From Cutibacterium modestum (GTDB lineage: Bacteria; Actinomycetota; Actinomycetes; Propionibacteriales; Propionibacteriaceae): 64,000 nt of DNA. The stretch's first letter is position 1. Each line of letters opens with the position of its first letter. The notes beneath the pieces were generated by a model. The model had not been told where the DNA came from. It worked only from the letters and a program-made list of their open reading frames with translations, and searched no databases. Position numbers and translations under genes: made by a program. Positions 8,984 to 17,812 of this stretch are shown one piece after another. The stretch covers positions 496,001 through 560,000 of the forward strand of contig NZ_BJEN01000002.1 of NCBI RefSeq assembly GCF_008326345.1. The letters are read 5' to 3'.

Positions 8984-9787
8984 ATGGTTGATGAGCACAC
9001 CCCGCCCGTTGTCGCGGTTGTCGTCGCAGCCGGTTTGGGGGCACGGTTCGGGGGCCCCGTTCCCAAGCAAGTTACTTCGCTGGCCGGAAAGGCCGTCGTC
9101 GCCGTCGCAGTTGAATCCCTAGCCGCAGGCGGTTGTGACGAAGCCGTTGTCGTGGTGAAGGAGGGTATGCACAACCACTTGCAGCTTGCCCTGGCCGCAT
9201 CTCCGATCCCGGTTCACTTCGTGACCGGAGGGGACACCCGTCAAGACTCGGTGCGCAATGGGCTGCGATACATCGCCGGTGATGAGCATCTCAGCCAGGC
9301 CACCACCGTTCTCATTCATGACGCCGTCCGCCCGTTGGTGCCCGCCTACATCGTCGAAGACGTCATTGACACCGTCGAGGCCGGAGCTGTCGCGGTGACC
9401 CCTGTCGTTGAGGTCACCGACACCATTCGGCAGATTGACGACGAGGGGTCCCGCGTCATCGACCGTTCCGCTCTTCGCGCGGTCCAAACTCCGCAGGGAT
9501 TCGACCGCGCCGTCATCACCGAGTGCCATGAGCAGCTGTCCCGCGATGGAGGCACGGTGACCGATGACATTTCCTGTTGTGAGCGTTACGGACACCGCGC
9601 CACCCTGGTGGAGGGTTCCCGGATGGCGCTCAAGATCACTGAGCCGGTCGATCTCGACATCGCCGAGGTCCTGGCCAAAGCCGCGGCTGGGGCCGGTCAC
9701 CATTCCGGCCGTCGCGTCGGTCGGATGTTGCGGGCCATCGCCCCGAACAATGTCGTCGACAAGTTGGGCCACGGGGGCAAGGAGTGA
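8984..9787 (+). CDS. ispD: 2-C-methyl-D-erythritol 4-phosphate cytidylyltransferase
   Basis: 267 residues, slightly longer than typical because of a ~25-residue basic C-terminal tail. It makes CDP-methylerythritol in the MEP isoprenoid pathway. The CTP-binding loop [11 protein letters not shown] is near residues 13-23 with KQV after it, and [10 protein letters not shown] and QTPQGFDR are intact. ATG 8984 is selected over the longer open frame because family similarity starts there and a -10 element sits just upstream. Its stop overlaps the start of ispF. Confidence 0.95.
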   Translation: MVDEHTPPVVAVVVAAGLGARFGGPVPKQVTSLAGKAVVAVAVESLAAGGCDEAVVVVKEGMHNHLQLALAASPIPVHFVTGGDTRQDSVRNGLRYIAGDEHLSQATTVLIHDAVRPLVPAYIVEDVIDTVEAGAVAVTPVVEVTDTIRQIDDEGSRVIDRSALRAVQTPQGFDRAVITECHEQLSRDGGTVTDDISCCERYGHRATLVEGSRMALKITEPVDLDIAEVLAKAAAGAGHHSGRRVGRMLRAIAPNNVVDKLGHGGKE

Positions 9788-10290
9788 TGGAAATTCGGAC
9801 CGGGATCGGGACCGACGTCCATCAGCTGAGCGACGGCGTGCCGATGCACGTTGCTGGTCTTCACTTCCCTGACGAGAAGGTCGGTCTGGCCGGTCATTCT
9901 GACGGAGACGTCGCCTGCCACGCTATATGCGACGCGCTGTTATCGGCGAGCGGGCTGGGTGACGTCGGGTCAGTGTTCGGCACCGCAGATCCGCAGTGGG
10001 CCGGGGCGGCTGGAGTCGCCCTACTGAGCCATGTCGTAGCTCTCGTCACTGCTGAAGGATGGACGATCCAGAACGCTGCGGTGCAAGTTGTTGGTCAGAG
10101 ACCACGTATGGCTGCTCGCAGGGCCGAGGCGGAAGCCACCCTGTCACAAACTGTCGGGGCTCCCGTATCGGTGTCGGCGACGACAACCGATCACTTGGGG
10201 TTTACCGGACGCGGCGAGGGGGTGGCGGCGATTGCGTCAGCCCTTGTTACTCGAGGGCTCAAAGGAGAGGATGGCTTCCTGATCCGGTAG
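9784..10290 (+). CDS. ispF: 2-C-methyl-D-erythritol 2,4-cyclodiphosphate synthase
   Basis: 168 residues, the expected size. It cyclises CDP-ME2P in the MEP pathway. Metal ligands are seen in GTDVHQL near the N-terminus, plus [16 protein letters not shown] and [14 protein letters not shown] near the C-terminus. The GTG at 9784 overlaps the ispD stop (GTGA), with ATG 9787 directly after as the other choice. Its last 54 bases overlap, on the opposite strand, the end of the IIA gene. Confidence 0.95.
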   Translation: MMEIRTGIGTDVHQLSDGVPMHVAGLHFPDEKVGLAGHSDGDVACHAICDALLSASGLGDVGSVFGTADPQWAGAAGVALLSHVVALVTAEGWTIQNAAVQVVGQRPRMAARRAEAEATLSQTVGAPVSVSATTTDHLGFTGRGEGVAAIASALVTRGLKGEDGFLIR

Positions 10291-10641
10291 CTGCGGCTGT
10301 GGCCCGGACAGCTTGATAGCCCCAGCAAGTAGAGATTGGTCGGGCGAGTTGAAGTACAACACGACATGACCGAGATCGCTGAGGTTTGAGGTTGCGGCTT
10401 CTCCGACCTCATCGATGGTGTAAGTAGTGCCAGCGAGATTGAGGATGTCTCCGGGGAGCAGGTTGCGTCGAGGGGCCAGCGGGGAGCGACCGCCGCGGTT
10501 GTGGACGACGCAGATATCAGACAAGGCATCAGGTACGGGCTCTCCGAACAGCACGATGACTCCGGTATCCAACATGTCTTGGGCACCTTTGTCGGTGCGG
10601 AGCACCATGGCATTCCATAATGTGCTGTACACAGTCGCCAT
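10237..10641 (-). CDS. PTS glucitol/sorbitol-family IIA component
   Basis: 134 residues. GutA-type fold with the segment [21 protein letters not shown], whose final histidine (about residue 48) is the expected phosphate acceptor. It would pass phosphate from HPr to a IIB domain; no IIB/IIC of the glucitol class is in the window. ATG 10641 is preceded by AGGGGG; codons above it have no similarity. It diverges from a galactitol-type IIB gene at 10835 and converges on ispF with a 54-base antisense overlap at the 3' end. Confidence 0.82.
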   Translation of the reverse strand: MATVYSTLWNAMVLRTDKGAQDMLDTGVIVLFGEPVPDALSDICVVHNRGGRSPLAPRRNLLPGDILNLAGTTYTIDEVGEAATSNLSDLGHVVLYFNSPDQSLLAGAIKLSGPQPQLPDQEAILSFEPSSNKG

Positions 10642-10834
10642 GGCGGGCCCCCTAAGCTGGACGTTATGCCCCTGAGGGCACGGTAGCATCAATGTTCGTT
10701 TCTCAAGAGGCTATGAACGCGGGGGCACACCCCCACTGAACCGGGTAACAGGGGTGCGTTTAACATCGTGGAAGAATCCCTTGGTAGGCCACATCCAAGG
10801 GGCGATGAGGTTTCCCGGAGGAGGAGTGGTCACC
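10642..10834. promoter_or_regulatory. Intergenic region between divergent IIA and IIB genes
   Basis: 193 bases with several short dyads: TGCCC/GGGCA near 10668-10681, a G5/C5 hairpin near 10720-10737, and CCTTGG/CCAAGG at 10779-10800. The last is well placed to be an operator for the rightward IIB gene. No promoter hexamers could be assigned with confidence. Confidence 0.35.
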
Positions 10835-11128
10835 ATGATCGAGAAGAAGATTCTCGTCTGCTGCGGCACGGGCATCGCGACGTCCGTGCAGGTTGGCAAC
10901 AAACTTCAGCGGTTGCTGCGTGAGCGCGGGGTCAACGCCTTGATGGAGCACTGCCGTGTTGCGGAGGTTCCGCGAGCGGTTGAGGAATTTAACCCTGACG
11001 CGATCGTCTCAACGACCGCAGTGAAGCAGCCCAACGAGAACGTCAAGATGTTCCGCGGCGTCGCCTTTCTCACGGGAGTTGATGAAGGACAGTTAGCAGA
11101 CGAGCTTGCGGGCGCACTGAAATCTTGA
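10835..11128 (+). CDS. PTS galactitol-family IIB component (copy 1)
   Basis: 97 residues. The P-loop KKILVCCGTGIATS has the phosphocysteine (Cys9 or 10) of the lactose/galactitol IIB superfamily. It is about half identical to the 97-residue IIB at 17809-18102. Start ATG 10835 follows a strong GGAGGAGGAG. No IIC permease accompanies it, so the transported sugar is unknown; the adjacent IIA is of the glucitol class, an unusual pairing. Confidence 0.85.
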   Translation: MIEKKILVCCGTGIATSVQVGNKLQRLLRERGVNALMEHCRVAEVPRAVEEFNPDAIVSTTAVKQPNENVKMFRGVAFLTGVDEGQLADELAGALKS

Positions 11129-11158
11129 CGATTCTGTGACAAGCCTCAAAACATGAGA

Positions 11159-11195
11159 AACGGGGGTTCACTCAAAATGCGGTGAACCCCCGTTT
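11159..11195. terminator. Bidirectional terminator between IIB and carD
   Basis: AACGGGGGTTCAC pairs perfectly with GTGAACCCCCGTT across a ten-base loop, followed by TTTT on the plus strand and by TTTC on the minus strand. It lies between convergent genes. Confidence 0.9.
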
Positions 11196-11212
11196 TCGTA
11201 GTAAGTGATGAA

Positions 11213-11698
11213 TCAGGAGGCGAGAACCTCGTCTAGCATCTCCTCGGCCTGGTCGTCCTCCACTCTCTTGGCGAGGGCTAGCTCGGATACCAGGATCTGA
11301 CGAGCCTTTGAAAGCATCCGTTTCTCACCGGCCGACAGACCGCGGTCACGTTCGCGGCGCCACAGGTCACGGACGACCTCGGCAACCTTGAGAACATTGC
11401 CAGAATGGAGCTTCTCGAGGTTGGCCTTGTAACGACGAGACCAGTTAGACGGCTCCTCAACATTGGTCTTGCGAAGGATCTCGAAAACCTTCTCGAGACC
11501 CTCGTCGTCGACGACGTCACGAACGCCGACGAGGTCAAGATTGCTGGCAGGCACTCGCACAACCAAGTCGTTCTGTCCTAGAATCCTCAGAACGAGGTAA
11601 AGCTTTTCCTCGCCCTTAATAGTGCGAGTCTCGATGTCCTCGATCACGGCGGCACCGTGATTCGGGTAGACAACGGTTTCACCAACATTGAAAGTCAT
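11213..11698 (-). CDS. carD: CarD family RNA polymerase-binding regulator
   Basis: 161 residues, typical of actinobacterial CarD. The N-terminal RNAP-interacting domain reads [20 protein letters not shown] and the C-terminal helical DNA-binding part contains [11 protein letters not shown] and [14 protein letters not shown]. CarD stabilises the open complex and is usually essential. ATG 11698 fits the family start; the frame extends upstream but lacks similarity. In mycobacteria carD lies next to ispD-ispF; here ispDF is 1.5 kb away, separated by PTS genes. Confidence 0.95.
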   Translation of the reverse strand: MTFNVGETVVYPNHGAAVIEDIETRTIKGEEKLYLVLRILGQNDLVVRVPASNLDLVGVRDVVDDEGLEKVFEILRKTNVEEPSNWSRRYKANLEKLHSGNVLKVAEVVRDLWRRERDRGLSAGEKRMLSKARQILVSELALAKRVEDDQAEEMLDEVLAS

Positions 11699-11936
11699 TT
11701 GTGCAACCCCTTTCAGGGTTAATTTTATCACATAAAAGCCATTGAGGGAAGTATTCATTTCGAGCAGACGTTCGTAATAGCGTTATGGCGCGCTTACCTC
11801 ATTGGTTGAAGGCGTACCCATGAACCCGGGATTCTTGGCGCTGCAGATGAGCCGCTTTGTTTCGGCTGATGCGGCCCCGCGGACGCTGATTCGGCTAAAC
11901 TCAGCGACGACTATGAACCCCGGAAGAGGAGATTCT

Positions 11937-12440
11937 ATGATGATCGACCGTCGCCGGACGACTGCTGTTTTTGCTGCCTTCGGGGTTCTTGGTGTGGCAG
12001 CTTGTGGTGCCGACCCCAAGGTTCTTACCAGTTACACTCCGGCAGCTGGGGTTAGCGGCTCCTCCGACACCGTCAAGGTGCAAAACCTGGTGCTCATCAA
12101 TGGTGATGGTCAGGCTCGTGTGTCCGCCGCAGTTGTTTCTCGGAAGAACGACCAAGTTGCCGGAATTACTGGGCAGCCACTCACGTCGAACAACTCCCTG
12201 TCTGGGCGGTCCTTCACCGTGAGGTCGGTGCATGTCAAACTTCCGGCTCAGACGTCGGTCAACCTCACTCAGTCCAGTCTTCAGGCTCCCGTTAAGGGGC
12301 TGTCGGACGGGCTGCTGGCCAAGGTGACGATCAAGTTTGCGCATTCAGTGCCGATTACTCTGGATGCCCCGGTTGTGCCGTCCACCCACCCGGACTTCGA
12401 GAAGCACGCTCCCTCAGGGGTTCCGTCGGCTCAGTCTTGA
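11937..12440 (+). CDS. Putative lipoprotein, unknown function
   Basis: 167 residues. Basic N-terminus (MMIDRRRTT), hydrophobic stretch, then the lipobox VAAC at about residues 18-22 and a mature part without charged clusters, rich in Ser/Thr/Val. The C-terminus has PVVPSTHPDFEKH. It resembles the small lipoproteins found in actinobacteria near senX3-regX3 or near copper-chaperone genes, but no family is certain. GAGGAG sits six bases upstream of ATG 11937. Divergent from carD; a TAAACT hexamer near 11896 could be its -10. Confidence 0.7.
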   Translation: MMIDRRRTTAVFAAFGVLGVAACGADPKVLTSYTPAAGVSGSSDTVKVQNLVLINGDGQARVSAAVVSRKNDQVAGITGQPLTSNNSLSGRSFTVRSVHVKLPAQTSVNLTQSSLQAPVKGLSDGLLAKVTIKFAHSVPITLDAPVVPSTHPDFEKHAPSGVPSAQS

Positions 12441-12450
12441 TCAGCCGAAT

Positions 12451-12464
12451 ACGCCATATGGCGT
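12451..12464. repeat. 14-bp perfect palindrome between convergent genes
   Basis: ACGCCATATGGCGT at 12451-12464, between the lipoprotein stop and the regX3 stop. It is too short for a classic terminator and lacks a T run; it may be a short termination hairpin. Confidence 0.4.
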
Positions 12465-12468
12465 TGCC

Positions 12469-13149
12469 TCAGGCCTGAAACTTGTAGCCCAGCCCGCGTA
12501 CGGTGGTGATGCGTACCGGGCGGGATGAATCCTTTTCGATCTTCGCGCGCAGTCTCTTGATGTGCACGTCAAGAGTTTTTGTGTCGCCGACATAGTCGGC
12601 TCCCCAGACTCGGTCGATGAGGGAGGCTCGGGTCATGACGCGTCCCGCATTGCGTAGCAGCACCTCAAGCAGGTCGAACTCTTTGAGGGCGAGACGTACG
12701 GTCGTCCCCTCGACACTGACCTCGTGGCGTTCGACGTCCATCCGTACCCCGCTCTCTTCAAGCACATCGGGGGAGACCTCTATCTCGGGGCCGCCACGTC
12801 GAGTGACGGCGCGGATGCGCGCGACCAGTTCTCGGTGGCTAAATGGTTTGGTGACGTAGTCGTCGGCTCCGAGCTCCAGCCCGACGACTTTGTCGATCTC
12901 CGAATCTCTGGCCGTCACCATGATGATCCTAACATTGCCACGCTGACGTAGCTGACGGCAGACCTCGGTCCCCGGGAGCCCCGGCATCATGAGGTCGAGC
13001 AGCACGATGTCGGCGCCGTTGCGCGAGTAGGTTTCGAGACCGTCAGAGCCACTGGTGGCAGTGTCGACTTCAAATCCTTCCTTGCGCAACATGAAGGCGG
13101 TGGCCTCGCGATAGGACTCCTCGTCCTCGATGATGAGTACGCGGGTCAT
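12469..13149 (-). CDS. regX3: RegX3-type phosphate response regulator
   Basis: 226 residues. Intact receiver: acidic pair EDE at 8-10, phospho-Asp52 in VLLDLMMPG, Lys101 in VTKPF. The C-terminal winged helix ends VRITTVRGLGYKF. The string MVTARDSEIDKVVGLELGAD matches mycobacterial RegX3 almost exactly. It acts on phosphate-starvation genes. The start codon at 13149 overlaps the end of senX3 by four bases, so the kinase is transcribed first. Confidence 0.92.
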   Translation of the reverse strand: MTRVLIIEDEESYREATAFMLRKEGFEVDTATSGSDGLETYSRNGADIVLLDLMMPGLPGTEVCRQLRQRGNVRIIMVTARDSEIDKVVGLELGADDYVTKPFSHRELVARIRAVTRRGGPEIEVSPDVLEESGVRMDVERHEVSVEGTTVRLALKEFDLLEVLLRNAGRVMTRASLIDRVWGADYVGDTKTLDVHIKRLRAKIEKDSSRPVRITTVRGLGYKFQA

Positions 13150-14327
13150 GACTCCTCCTGATCGGATTCGTTGCGGTGGTCGACGTCGAGGGTTGGAAGT
13201 CGAAGCGTGAATGTGGACCCCTGGCCCAGCTTGCTCCACACATCCACGGATCCTCCGTGCGCCTGGCAGATGTGCTTGACCAGCGACAATCCCAGGCCAG
13301 TTCCACCGTTCTCTCTGGAGCGGGAGTAGTCCACTCGGTAGAACCGTTCGAAAATACGTTCCTGGTCAGCCTCGCTAATGCCGATTCCATTGTCGGCGAC
13401 GACGATCGCGATGACGTCGGTGTCGACGTCACGGACCCGTCGGGCGGAGACCGCTACCCGTGCCTTCTGCTCAGAATAGACGATGGCGTTGTGAACAAGG
13501 TTGGCGACTGCTTCGGTGAGCTGGCTTTGGTCCCCGAGGACCCACAAGTCGTCGTCGCAGCGTACTACCAAGGACACGTCTCGGTTGGCAGCTTGTTCGC
13601 GATGGCGTGAGACGGCCTCGTCAATGACCTCTGCGACGGCTACTGGTTCGGCGCGCAGTAATGGCTCGTCGGCTTGGAGTCGGGACAAATCGATGATCTG
13701 GGTGACAAGGGCAGATAGTCGCGAGGACTCTGCTGTCAACCGCCGGGAGAAATGTCGAACGGCCTCCGGATCGTCAGCTGCACCTTCGATGGCCTCGGCG
13801 AGGATAGAGACAGCACCGATGGGGGTTTTCAACTCGTGAGAGACATTGGCGACGAAGTCTCGGCGCGTCTCGGCCAGCCTGACATGTCGCGAGCTGTCAC
13901 TGGCAGAGATGATCGCGTTGCCGTGATCATCGAGAGGGCCGACTCGCACAGTGAGAATGAGGTCGGCCCCCGTGGATGCTCGTTTCATCTCCATGGTGTC
14001 GACGATGTCGCGGCCTTCCCGCCGAGCAGTGCGCACCAGGTTGAGTAGAGCATCGTCAGCGATACGTGAACCGCGTACGAGTTCCATCGAGCGGGCACCC
14101 ACGGTGGTGTGAAGGACCTCGTCGTGTGGTCCGACGATGACGGCTGCCTCGGTGGTGAGGTCGAGAGCCCGGGCGAGGGTTGAATCAACCTCAATGGCTT
14201 CGATGTCGGTGGCGAGGGTGTCCACGGGGTGGCGAAATGACTCCACCACGCGGCTAATGGGGACCGTCAATCCGGCACCGACAACGGCACCAAGGATCGC
14301 TGACAGAATCATGCCCACGATTCGCAT
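13146..14327 (-). CDS. senX3: SenX3-type sensor histidine kinase
   Basis: 393 residues. One N-terminal transmembrane helix (residues 4-22), a PAS-like region (~50-145), H-box with His164 in VSHELKTPIG, then N box (ANLVHNAIVY), G1 (ADNGIGI) and G2 (GTGLGLSL). Together with RegX3 it senses phosphate supply through PhoU and the Pst system. A TATTAT hexamer overlaps the annotated ATG; if that is the -10, transcription would begin at GTG 14318 and give a leaderless, three-residue shorter protein. Divergent from phoU. Confidence 0.92.
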   Translation of the reverse strand: MRIVGMILSAILGAVVGAGLTVPISRVVESFRHPVDTLATDIEAIEVDSTLARALDLTTEAAVIVGPHDEVLHTTVGARSMELVRGSRIADDALLNLVRTARREGRDIVDTMEMKRASTGADLILTVRVGPLDDHGNAIISASDSSRHVRLAETRRDFVANVSHELKTPIGAVSILAEAIEGAADDPEAVRHFSRRLTAESSRLSALVTQIIDLSRLQADEPLLRAEPVAVAEVIDEAVSRHREQAANRDVSLVVRCDDDLWVLGDQSQLTEAVANLVHNAIVYSEQKARVAVSARRVRDVDTDVIAIVVADNGIGISEADQERIFERFYRVDYSRSRENGGTGLGLSLVKHICQAHGGSVDVWSKLGQGSTFTLRLPTLDVDHRNESDQEES

Positions 14328-14380
14328 AATAGGGGGATGACCGTCATACTCGTCACCCGCGTGTCACGAAAGGCTGACGA

Positions 14381-14413
14381 GGTCACTGGCCGTTCATCTA
14401 AGGTTCACGGGGG
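14381..14413 (+). promoter_or_regulatory. PHO-box-like triple direct repeat upstream of phoU and senX3
   Basis: Three adjacent 11-base units, GGTCACTGGCC, GTTCATCTAAG and GTTCACGGGGG. The pattern of GTTCA units repeating every 11 bases is that of actinobacterial PhoP/RegX3 boxes. It lies in the divergent senX3/phoU promoter region. Confidence 0.7.
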
Positions 14414-14487
14414 CGCCACACGGGAGAAATGTCTCGGTCGACAGGGTCGGTAGGCTTGGCTGGACCCCACTACGGAAGGACACCGGC

Positions 14488-15156
14488 ATGCGTGAGAGCT
14501 ACCACGACGAGCTCAATGCCACCAGCGACAGGATTCTGACGATGGCGGAGTTGGTTCGGGTCGCCGTCAGGGATGCCACGGCGGCTCTCATTGGTGCGAA
14601 TCTGACCACCGCTGAGCGCATCATCTCTGACGATTCCAAGGTCGACGCCCTGAACGAGGAGATCGAGCGTCGTTGCTTTGATCTGCTTGCCCGTCAGGCC
14701 CCGGTGGCTGGCGAGTTGCGCACTATTGTCGCGGTGCTACGGATGTGTTACGAACTGGCACGTATGGGTGATCTTGCTGCCCATGTCGCTAAGATCGCTC
14801 GTCTTCGCTTCCCCGAGGTGGCTGTGCCTCCGCAAGTCGCCGACCAGTTCGTCGAGATGTCGAAGATTGCCGACTCCATGATTGGCAAGGCTGAGAAGAC
14901 TCTCGCCGATCGCGACGCGGAGGCCGCAGAGTCTTTGGCGGCCGAGGACTCGAAGATGGACGACCTGCGGCGCGACCAGTTCCGTCTGTTGCTGGGCGAC
15001 GACTGGACTTACGGAGTGGAGAGCGCCGTCGACACTGCGTTGTTGGGTCGCTATTACGAGCGTATCGCCGATCGCGCCGTGGCCGTCGGTTCCCGTGTCA
15101 TCTACATCGTCACTGGTGAGGGTCCCGCAGGCGAAGACTGGCCGAGCGCGTATTGA
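14488..15156 (+). CDS. phoU: PhoU phosphate signalling regulator
   Basis: 222 residues, two tandem PhoU helical repeats. The N-terminus MRESYHDELNATSDRIL and the acidic repeats (VAVLRMCYELARMGDLAAH, then DTALLGRYYERIADRAV) are diagnostic. PhoU connects the Pst transporter with the SenX3 kinase and dampens the phosphate response. It lies divergently from senX3 behind a PHO-box-like repeat, so it is probably autoregulated by RegX3. Confidence 0.94.
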   Translation: MRESYHDELNATSDRILTMAELVRVAVRDATAALIGANLTTAERIISDDSKVDALNEEIERRCFDLLARQAPVAGELRTIVAVLRMCYELARMGDLAAHVAKIARLRFPEVAVPPQVADQFVEMSKIADSMIGKAEKTLADRDAEAAESLAAEDSKMDDLRRDQFRLLLGDDWTYGVESAVDTALLGRYYERIADRAVAVGSRVIYIVTGEGPAGEDWPSAY

Positions 15157-15214
15157 TCAACTCACCCTTCACGTCGGCGTTTCCCGCCGCCGGGAGGGGT
15201 TTGTCGTGTCGCAG

Positions 15215-15275
15215 TTGGGATGCCTTGTACTGAGTACGTACAATCAGTTTGTTCGATGTGCCGTGATACACGGCT
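15215..15275 (+). promoter_or_regulatory. Promoter with GTAC palindromes before the deacetylase gene
   Basis: TTGGGA (15215) and TACAAT (15239) are 18 bases apart and form a plausible promoter. The -10 overlaps an inverted repeat TTGTAC-N7-GTACAA at 15225-15243 containing three GTAC units, and a second dyad CCGTG-ATA-CACGG follows at about 15261-15273. Both could be operators. Confidence 0.5.
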
Positions 15276-15301
15276 GAAAATTCTCAGTGAGGTCTTGTCA
15301 C

Positions 15302-16360
15302 ATGGCTCTTGTCTTCCGCAGGAAAACGATGGTTGGCGTCGTCGCTCTCGTCACTACCGTTTTGATGGCCATCACCGGGTGTGCGAATAGTGATCCGGAG
15401 TCTGTTAGCTCCCCGTTGAAATCAGGTGCTAGCTCGGCGCAGGCGTCGCAGCCGTCGCCGTCGAAGAGTCCCGTCGCGAAGCCCAGCGGGGCCAGCGTAA
15501 CGGCCGGCATGCCGCGTGGCCCGGTGCCTGCCGGCACATTCGGGGTTGGCGCGGCCGTCACGAAACCTGCCTGCCCCGAGCCGCCGTCAAATTACTCCCC
15601 GCTTAAGGTGCCGGGGACTGTCGTCAAGGACATCAACGGTCTGGAGTCGGGGACGAACCACGGCACGGCTGCCGATAAGTATGCCTACCCGGCTTCGGTG
15701 GTGAATCAGTGGTTGGAGAAACCTTCCACCCAGCCCAAGAATAAGAAGATCGTCTTCGTTACCTTTGACGATGGCCCAACGACCAAGTTCACTGGCGAGC
15801 AGCTGGACAATCTAGAGAAGGCCGGTGCCCGTGCCACCTTCTTTATGATTTCCCCGCAAATTCGGGATGTAAATAAGAACATGCTTAGCCGTTCGCTCAA
15901 AATGGGTAATGCGCTGGCTATCCACTCGTACTCCCACGACTACAAATACCTGTATCACGGCAGCTCTGCGGATAAGGCCAAGCACATCGCATGCGATTGG
16001 GACTGGGCAATGGCCCAGAATCGCGCCGTCCTCGGGTCGAATTACTTCTCCTCGGCCTTCCGCTACCCGGGCGGCCACATGTCCTGGACCAACCTGTCCC
16101 AAGCCGACGCCGCCTTAGCTAAGCGTGGGGTGGACTGGATCGACTGGAACGCAATGAGTGGTGACGCGGACGTGCAGCGTCCCACAACCATTCCCGGCTA
16201 TCTCGAGATGGTCAAGAAGAGCATTAAGGAGTCCAATAATCCGAATGTCGTGGTCATCCTCAACCACGACACCTTCGGCAAGCAGATGACGGCCGAGGCC
16301 ATGCCGTCGATCCTTTCGTGGCTTAAGAGCCAGGGTTACGAGTTCGGCGTCATTTCCTGA
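15302..16360 (+). CDS. Polysaccharide deacetylase (CE4/NodB) lipoprotein
   Basis: 352 residues. Signal peptide with lipobox ITGC, then a ~60-residue Ser/Pro/Ala linker. The NodB domain starts at about residue 150: motif 1 TFDDGP (metal-binding Asp), motif 2 HSYSH, motif 3 RYPGG, and LNHD near the end supplies the motif-5-type histidine. It probably de-N-acetylates peptidoglycan or another glycan at the outer face of the membrane. ATG 15302 follows GAGG. The gene stands alone behind the palindromic promoter and ends at a hairpin shared with gpmA. Confidence 0.9.
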   Translation: MALVFRRKTMVGVVALVTTVLMAITGCANSDPESVSSPLKSGASSAQASQPSPSKSPVAKPSGASVTAGMPRGPVPAGTFGVGAAVTKPACPEPPSNYSPLKVPGTVVKDINGLESGTNHGTAADKYAYPASVVNQWLEKPSTQPKNKKIVFVTFDDGPTTKFTGEQLDNLEKAGARATFFMISPQIRDVNKNMLSRSLKMGNALAIHSYSHDYKYLYHGSSADKAKHIACDWDWAMAQNRAVLGSNYFSSAFRYPGGHMSWTNLSQADAALAKRGVDWIDWNAMSGDADVQRPTTIPGYLEMVKKSIKESNNPNVVVILNHDTFGKQMTAEAMPSILSWLKSQGYEFGVIS

Positions 16361-16387
16361 TTCCAGAACGTCACGCGAAGCAAGTGA

Positions 16388-16411
16388 TGCCCCCAGGGAT
16401 TCCGGGGGGCA
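16388..16411. terminator. Hairpin between convergent deacetylase and gpmA
   Basis: TGCCCCC and GGGGGCA arms with a short AT-containing centre (24 bases). It lies between two converging stops; no long T run. Confidence 0.7.
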
Positions 16412-16443
16412 CCACGGCATTTATGCGAGCTAGTCGCGGTGGT

Positions 16444-17193
16444 TCACTTGTTTCCCTGGTTGGCGACCGCCTTGGCGCCAGCGGCAGCAGCCTCAGGGTC
16501 GAGGTAGCGACCACCCTTGGTTACCGGCTTGAGGCTGTCGTCAAGCTCGTAGAGCAGCGGGATACCAGTCGGAATATTGAGGCCGGCGATGTCCTCGTCG
16601 CTGATCTCATCGAGGTGCTTGACGAGGGCGCGCAGAGAGTTGCCGTGAGCAGCCACCAGCACAGTCTTGCCATCCTTAAGGTCGGCAGCGATATCAGAGG
16701 TGAAGTATGGCACCATGCGAGCCACAACATCCTTGAGGCATTCGGCAACCGGACGCTCGGACTCCGGAATGTCGGTGTAGCGCGGGTCGTTGAACTGGCT
16801 GAACTCGCCGTCGTGGTCAAGGTCCGGAGGACGAACGTCATAGAAGCGACGCCAGGCCATGAACTGGTCGTTACCGTACTTCTCCTTAGTTTCAGCCTTG
16901 TTCAAGCCTTGCAGTGCGCCGTAGTGACGTTCGTTGAGGCGCCAGGAGCGGCGCACAGGGATCCAGTGGCGGTCACAGCTGTCAAGGGCTAGATAGGCGG
17001 TGTGGATGGCACGACGTAGCAACGAGGTGTGGACGATATCGGGTAGGAGATTCTCCTGCTTGAGTAGGTCGGCGGCATGGCGAGCCTCGCCCTCGCCCTT
17101 CTCGTTGAGGTCGACGTCTACCCAGCCGGTGAAAAGGTTCTTGGAGTTCCACTCGCTCTCGCCGTGGCGGAGCAGGATGAGCTTTGCAGTCAT
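16444..17193 (-). CDS. gpmA: 2,3-bisphosphoglycerate-dependent phosphoglycerate mutase
   Basis: 249 residues, the standard dPGM length. Catalytic His10 in [41 protein letters not shown] and the second His in [11 protein letters not shown] are intact. It interconverts 3- and 2-phosphoglycerate in glycolysis. The same gene is next to senX3-regX3 in mycobacteria, so this is a conserved neighbourhood; here the deacetylase and phoU lie between. Confidence 0.97.
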   Translation of the reverse strand: MTAKLILLRHGESEWNSKNLFTGWVDVDLNEKGEGEARHAADLLKQENLLPDIVHTSLLRRAIHTAYLALDSCDRHWIPVRRSWRLNERHYGALQGLNKAETKEKYGNDQFMAWRRFYDVRPPDLDHDGEFSQFNDPRYTDIPESERPVAECLKDVVARMVPYFTSDIAADLKDGKTVLVAAHGNSLRALVKHLDEISDEDIAGLNIPTGIPLLYELDDSLKPVTKGGRYLDPEAAAAGAKAVANQGNK

Positions 17194-17320
17194 GGCTCCA
17201 CCATAGTGGGCTTGAGAGATGAGCGTTCGCTGCCCCTACCCGATCCGCGTCGACGTGCCGATTCCGGGATCTCGACCATGGCCTCGGCCGTTCGACGGCG
17301 AGCTCGGCAACGTAGTTCAT

Positions 17321-17812
17321 TCAGTCCTCTGTCGGTGCGAGCGCGCACGAGATTCTGTCCACGACCTCCGTCTGATCGCCGTGCAGTAAGACTGGGTACG
17401 ACGATTCGTCTTGGATGAGCGTAATGACGGCACCGAGCATGTCTACTTGATTACTGGGGTCTGTGACTAGGGGCCAAATACTGAGCTGGACGTCGAGACC
17501 GCGTTCAGGGCCATCCATAGCGCGGAAGGTTGTTGACGTACTATTGCGGCACACCAACACGCCCGGCGAGATGACGTGTTCGGGGTCAACGTGCGGAATA
17601 GCGATGGACACGTAGCCGAAGTCGAGGCCGGTGGGGAATCTCATCTCTCGTGCAGTCACTGCGCTAAGGAATGTCGGTTCCACCATGTTGTCGGCAGTGA
17701 GACAATCATTGACCTGGGCAAAGAGGTCATTCTGGTTGGTGGCTGTCACATTGGCCACGATGAGACGGGATGCCCCTTTCCACGGCATCGACGACGACCG
17801 GTGGATGATCAC
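17321..17812 (-). CDS. PTS IIA component, fructose/galactitol (PTSIIA-2) type
   Basis: 163 residues. The PTSIIA-2 fold has the phosphoacceptor histidine in VSIAIPHVDPEHV around residue 74. It receives phosphate from HPr and hands it to a IIB. The GTG start at 17812 overlaps the stop of the IIB gene (GTGA), so the two are translationally coupled, IIB first. No IIC permease is in the window. Confidence 0.85.
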   Translation of the reverse strand: MIIHRSSSMPWKGASRLIVANVTATNQNDLFAQVNDCLTADNMVEPTFLSAVTAREMRFPTGLDFGYVSIAIPHVDPEHVISPGVLVCRNSTSTTFRAMDGPERGLDVQLSIWPLVTDPSNQVDMLGAVITLIQDESSYPVLLHGDQTEVVDRISCALAPTED

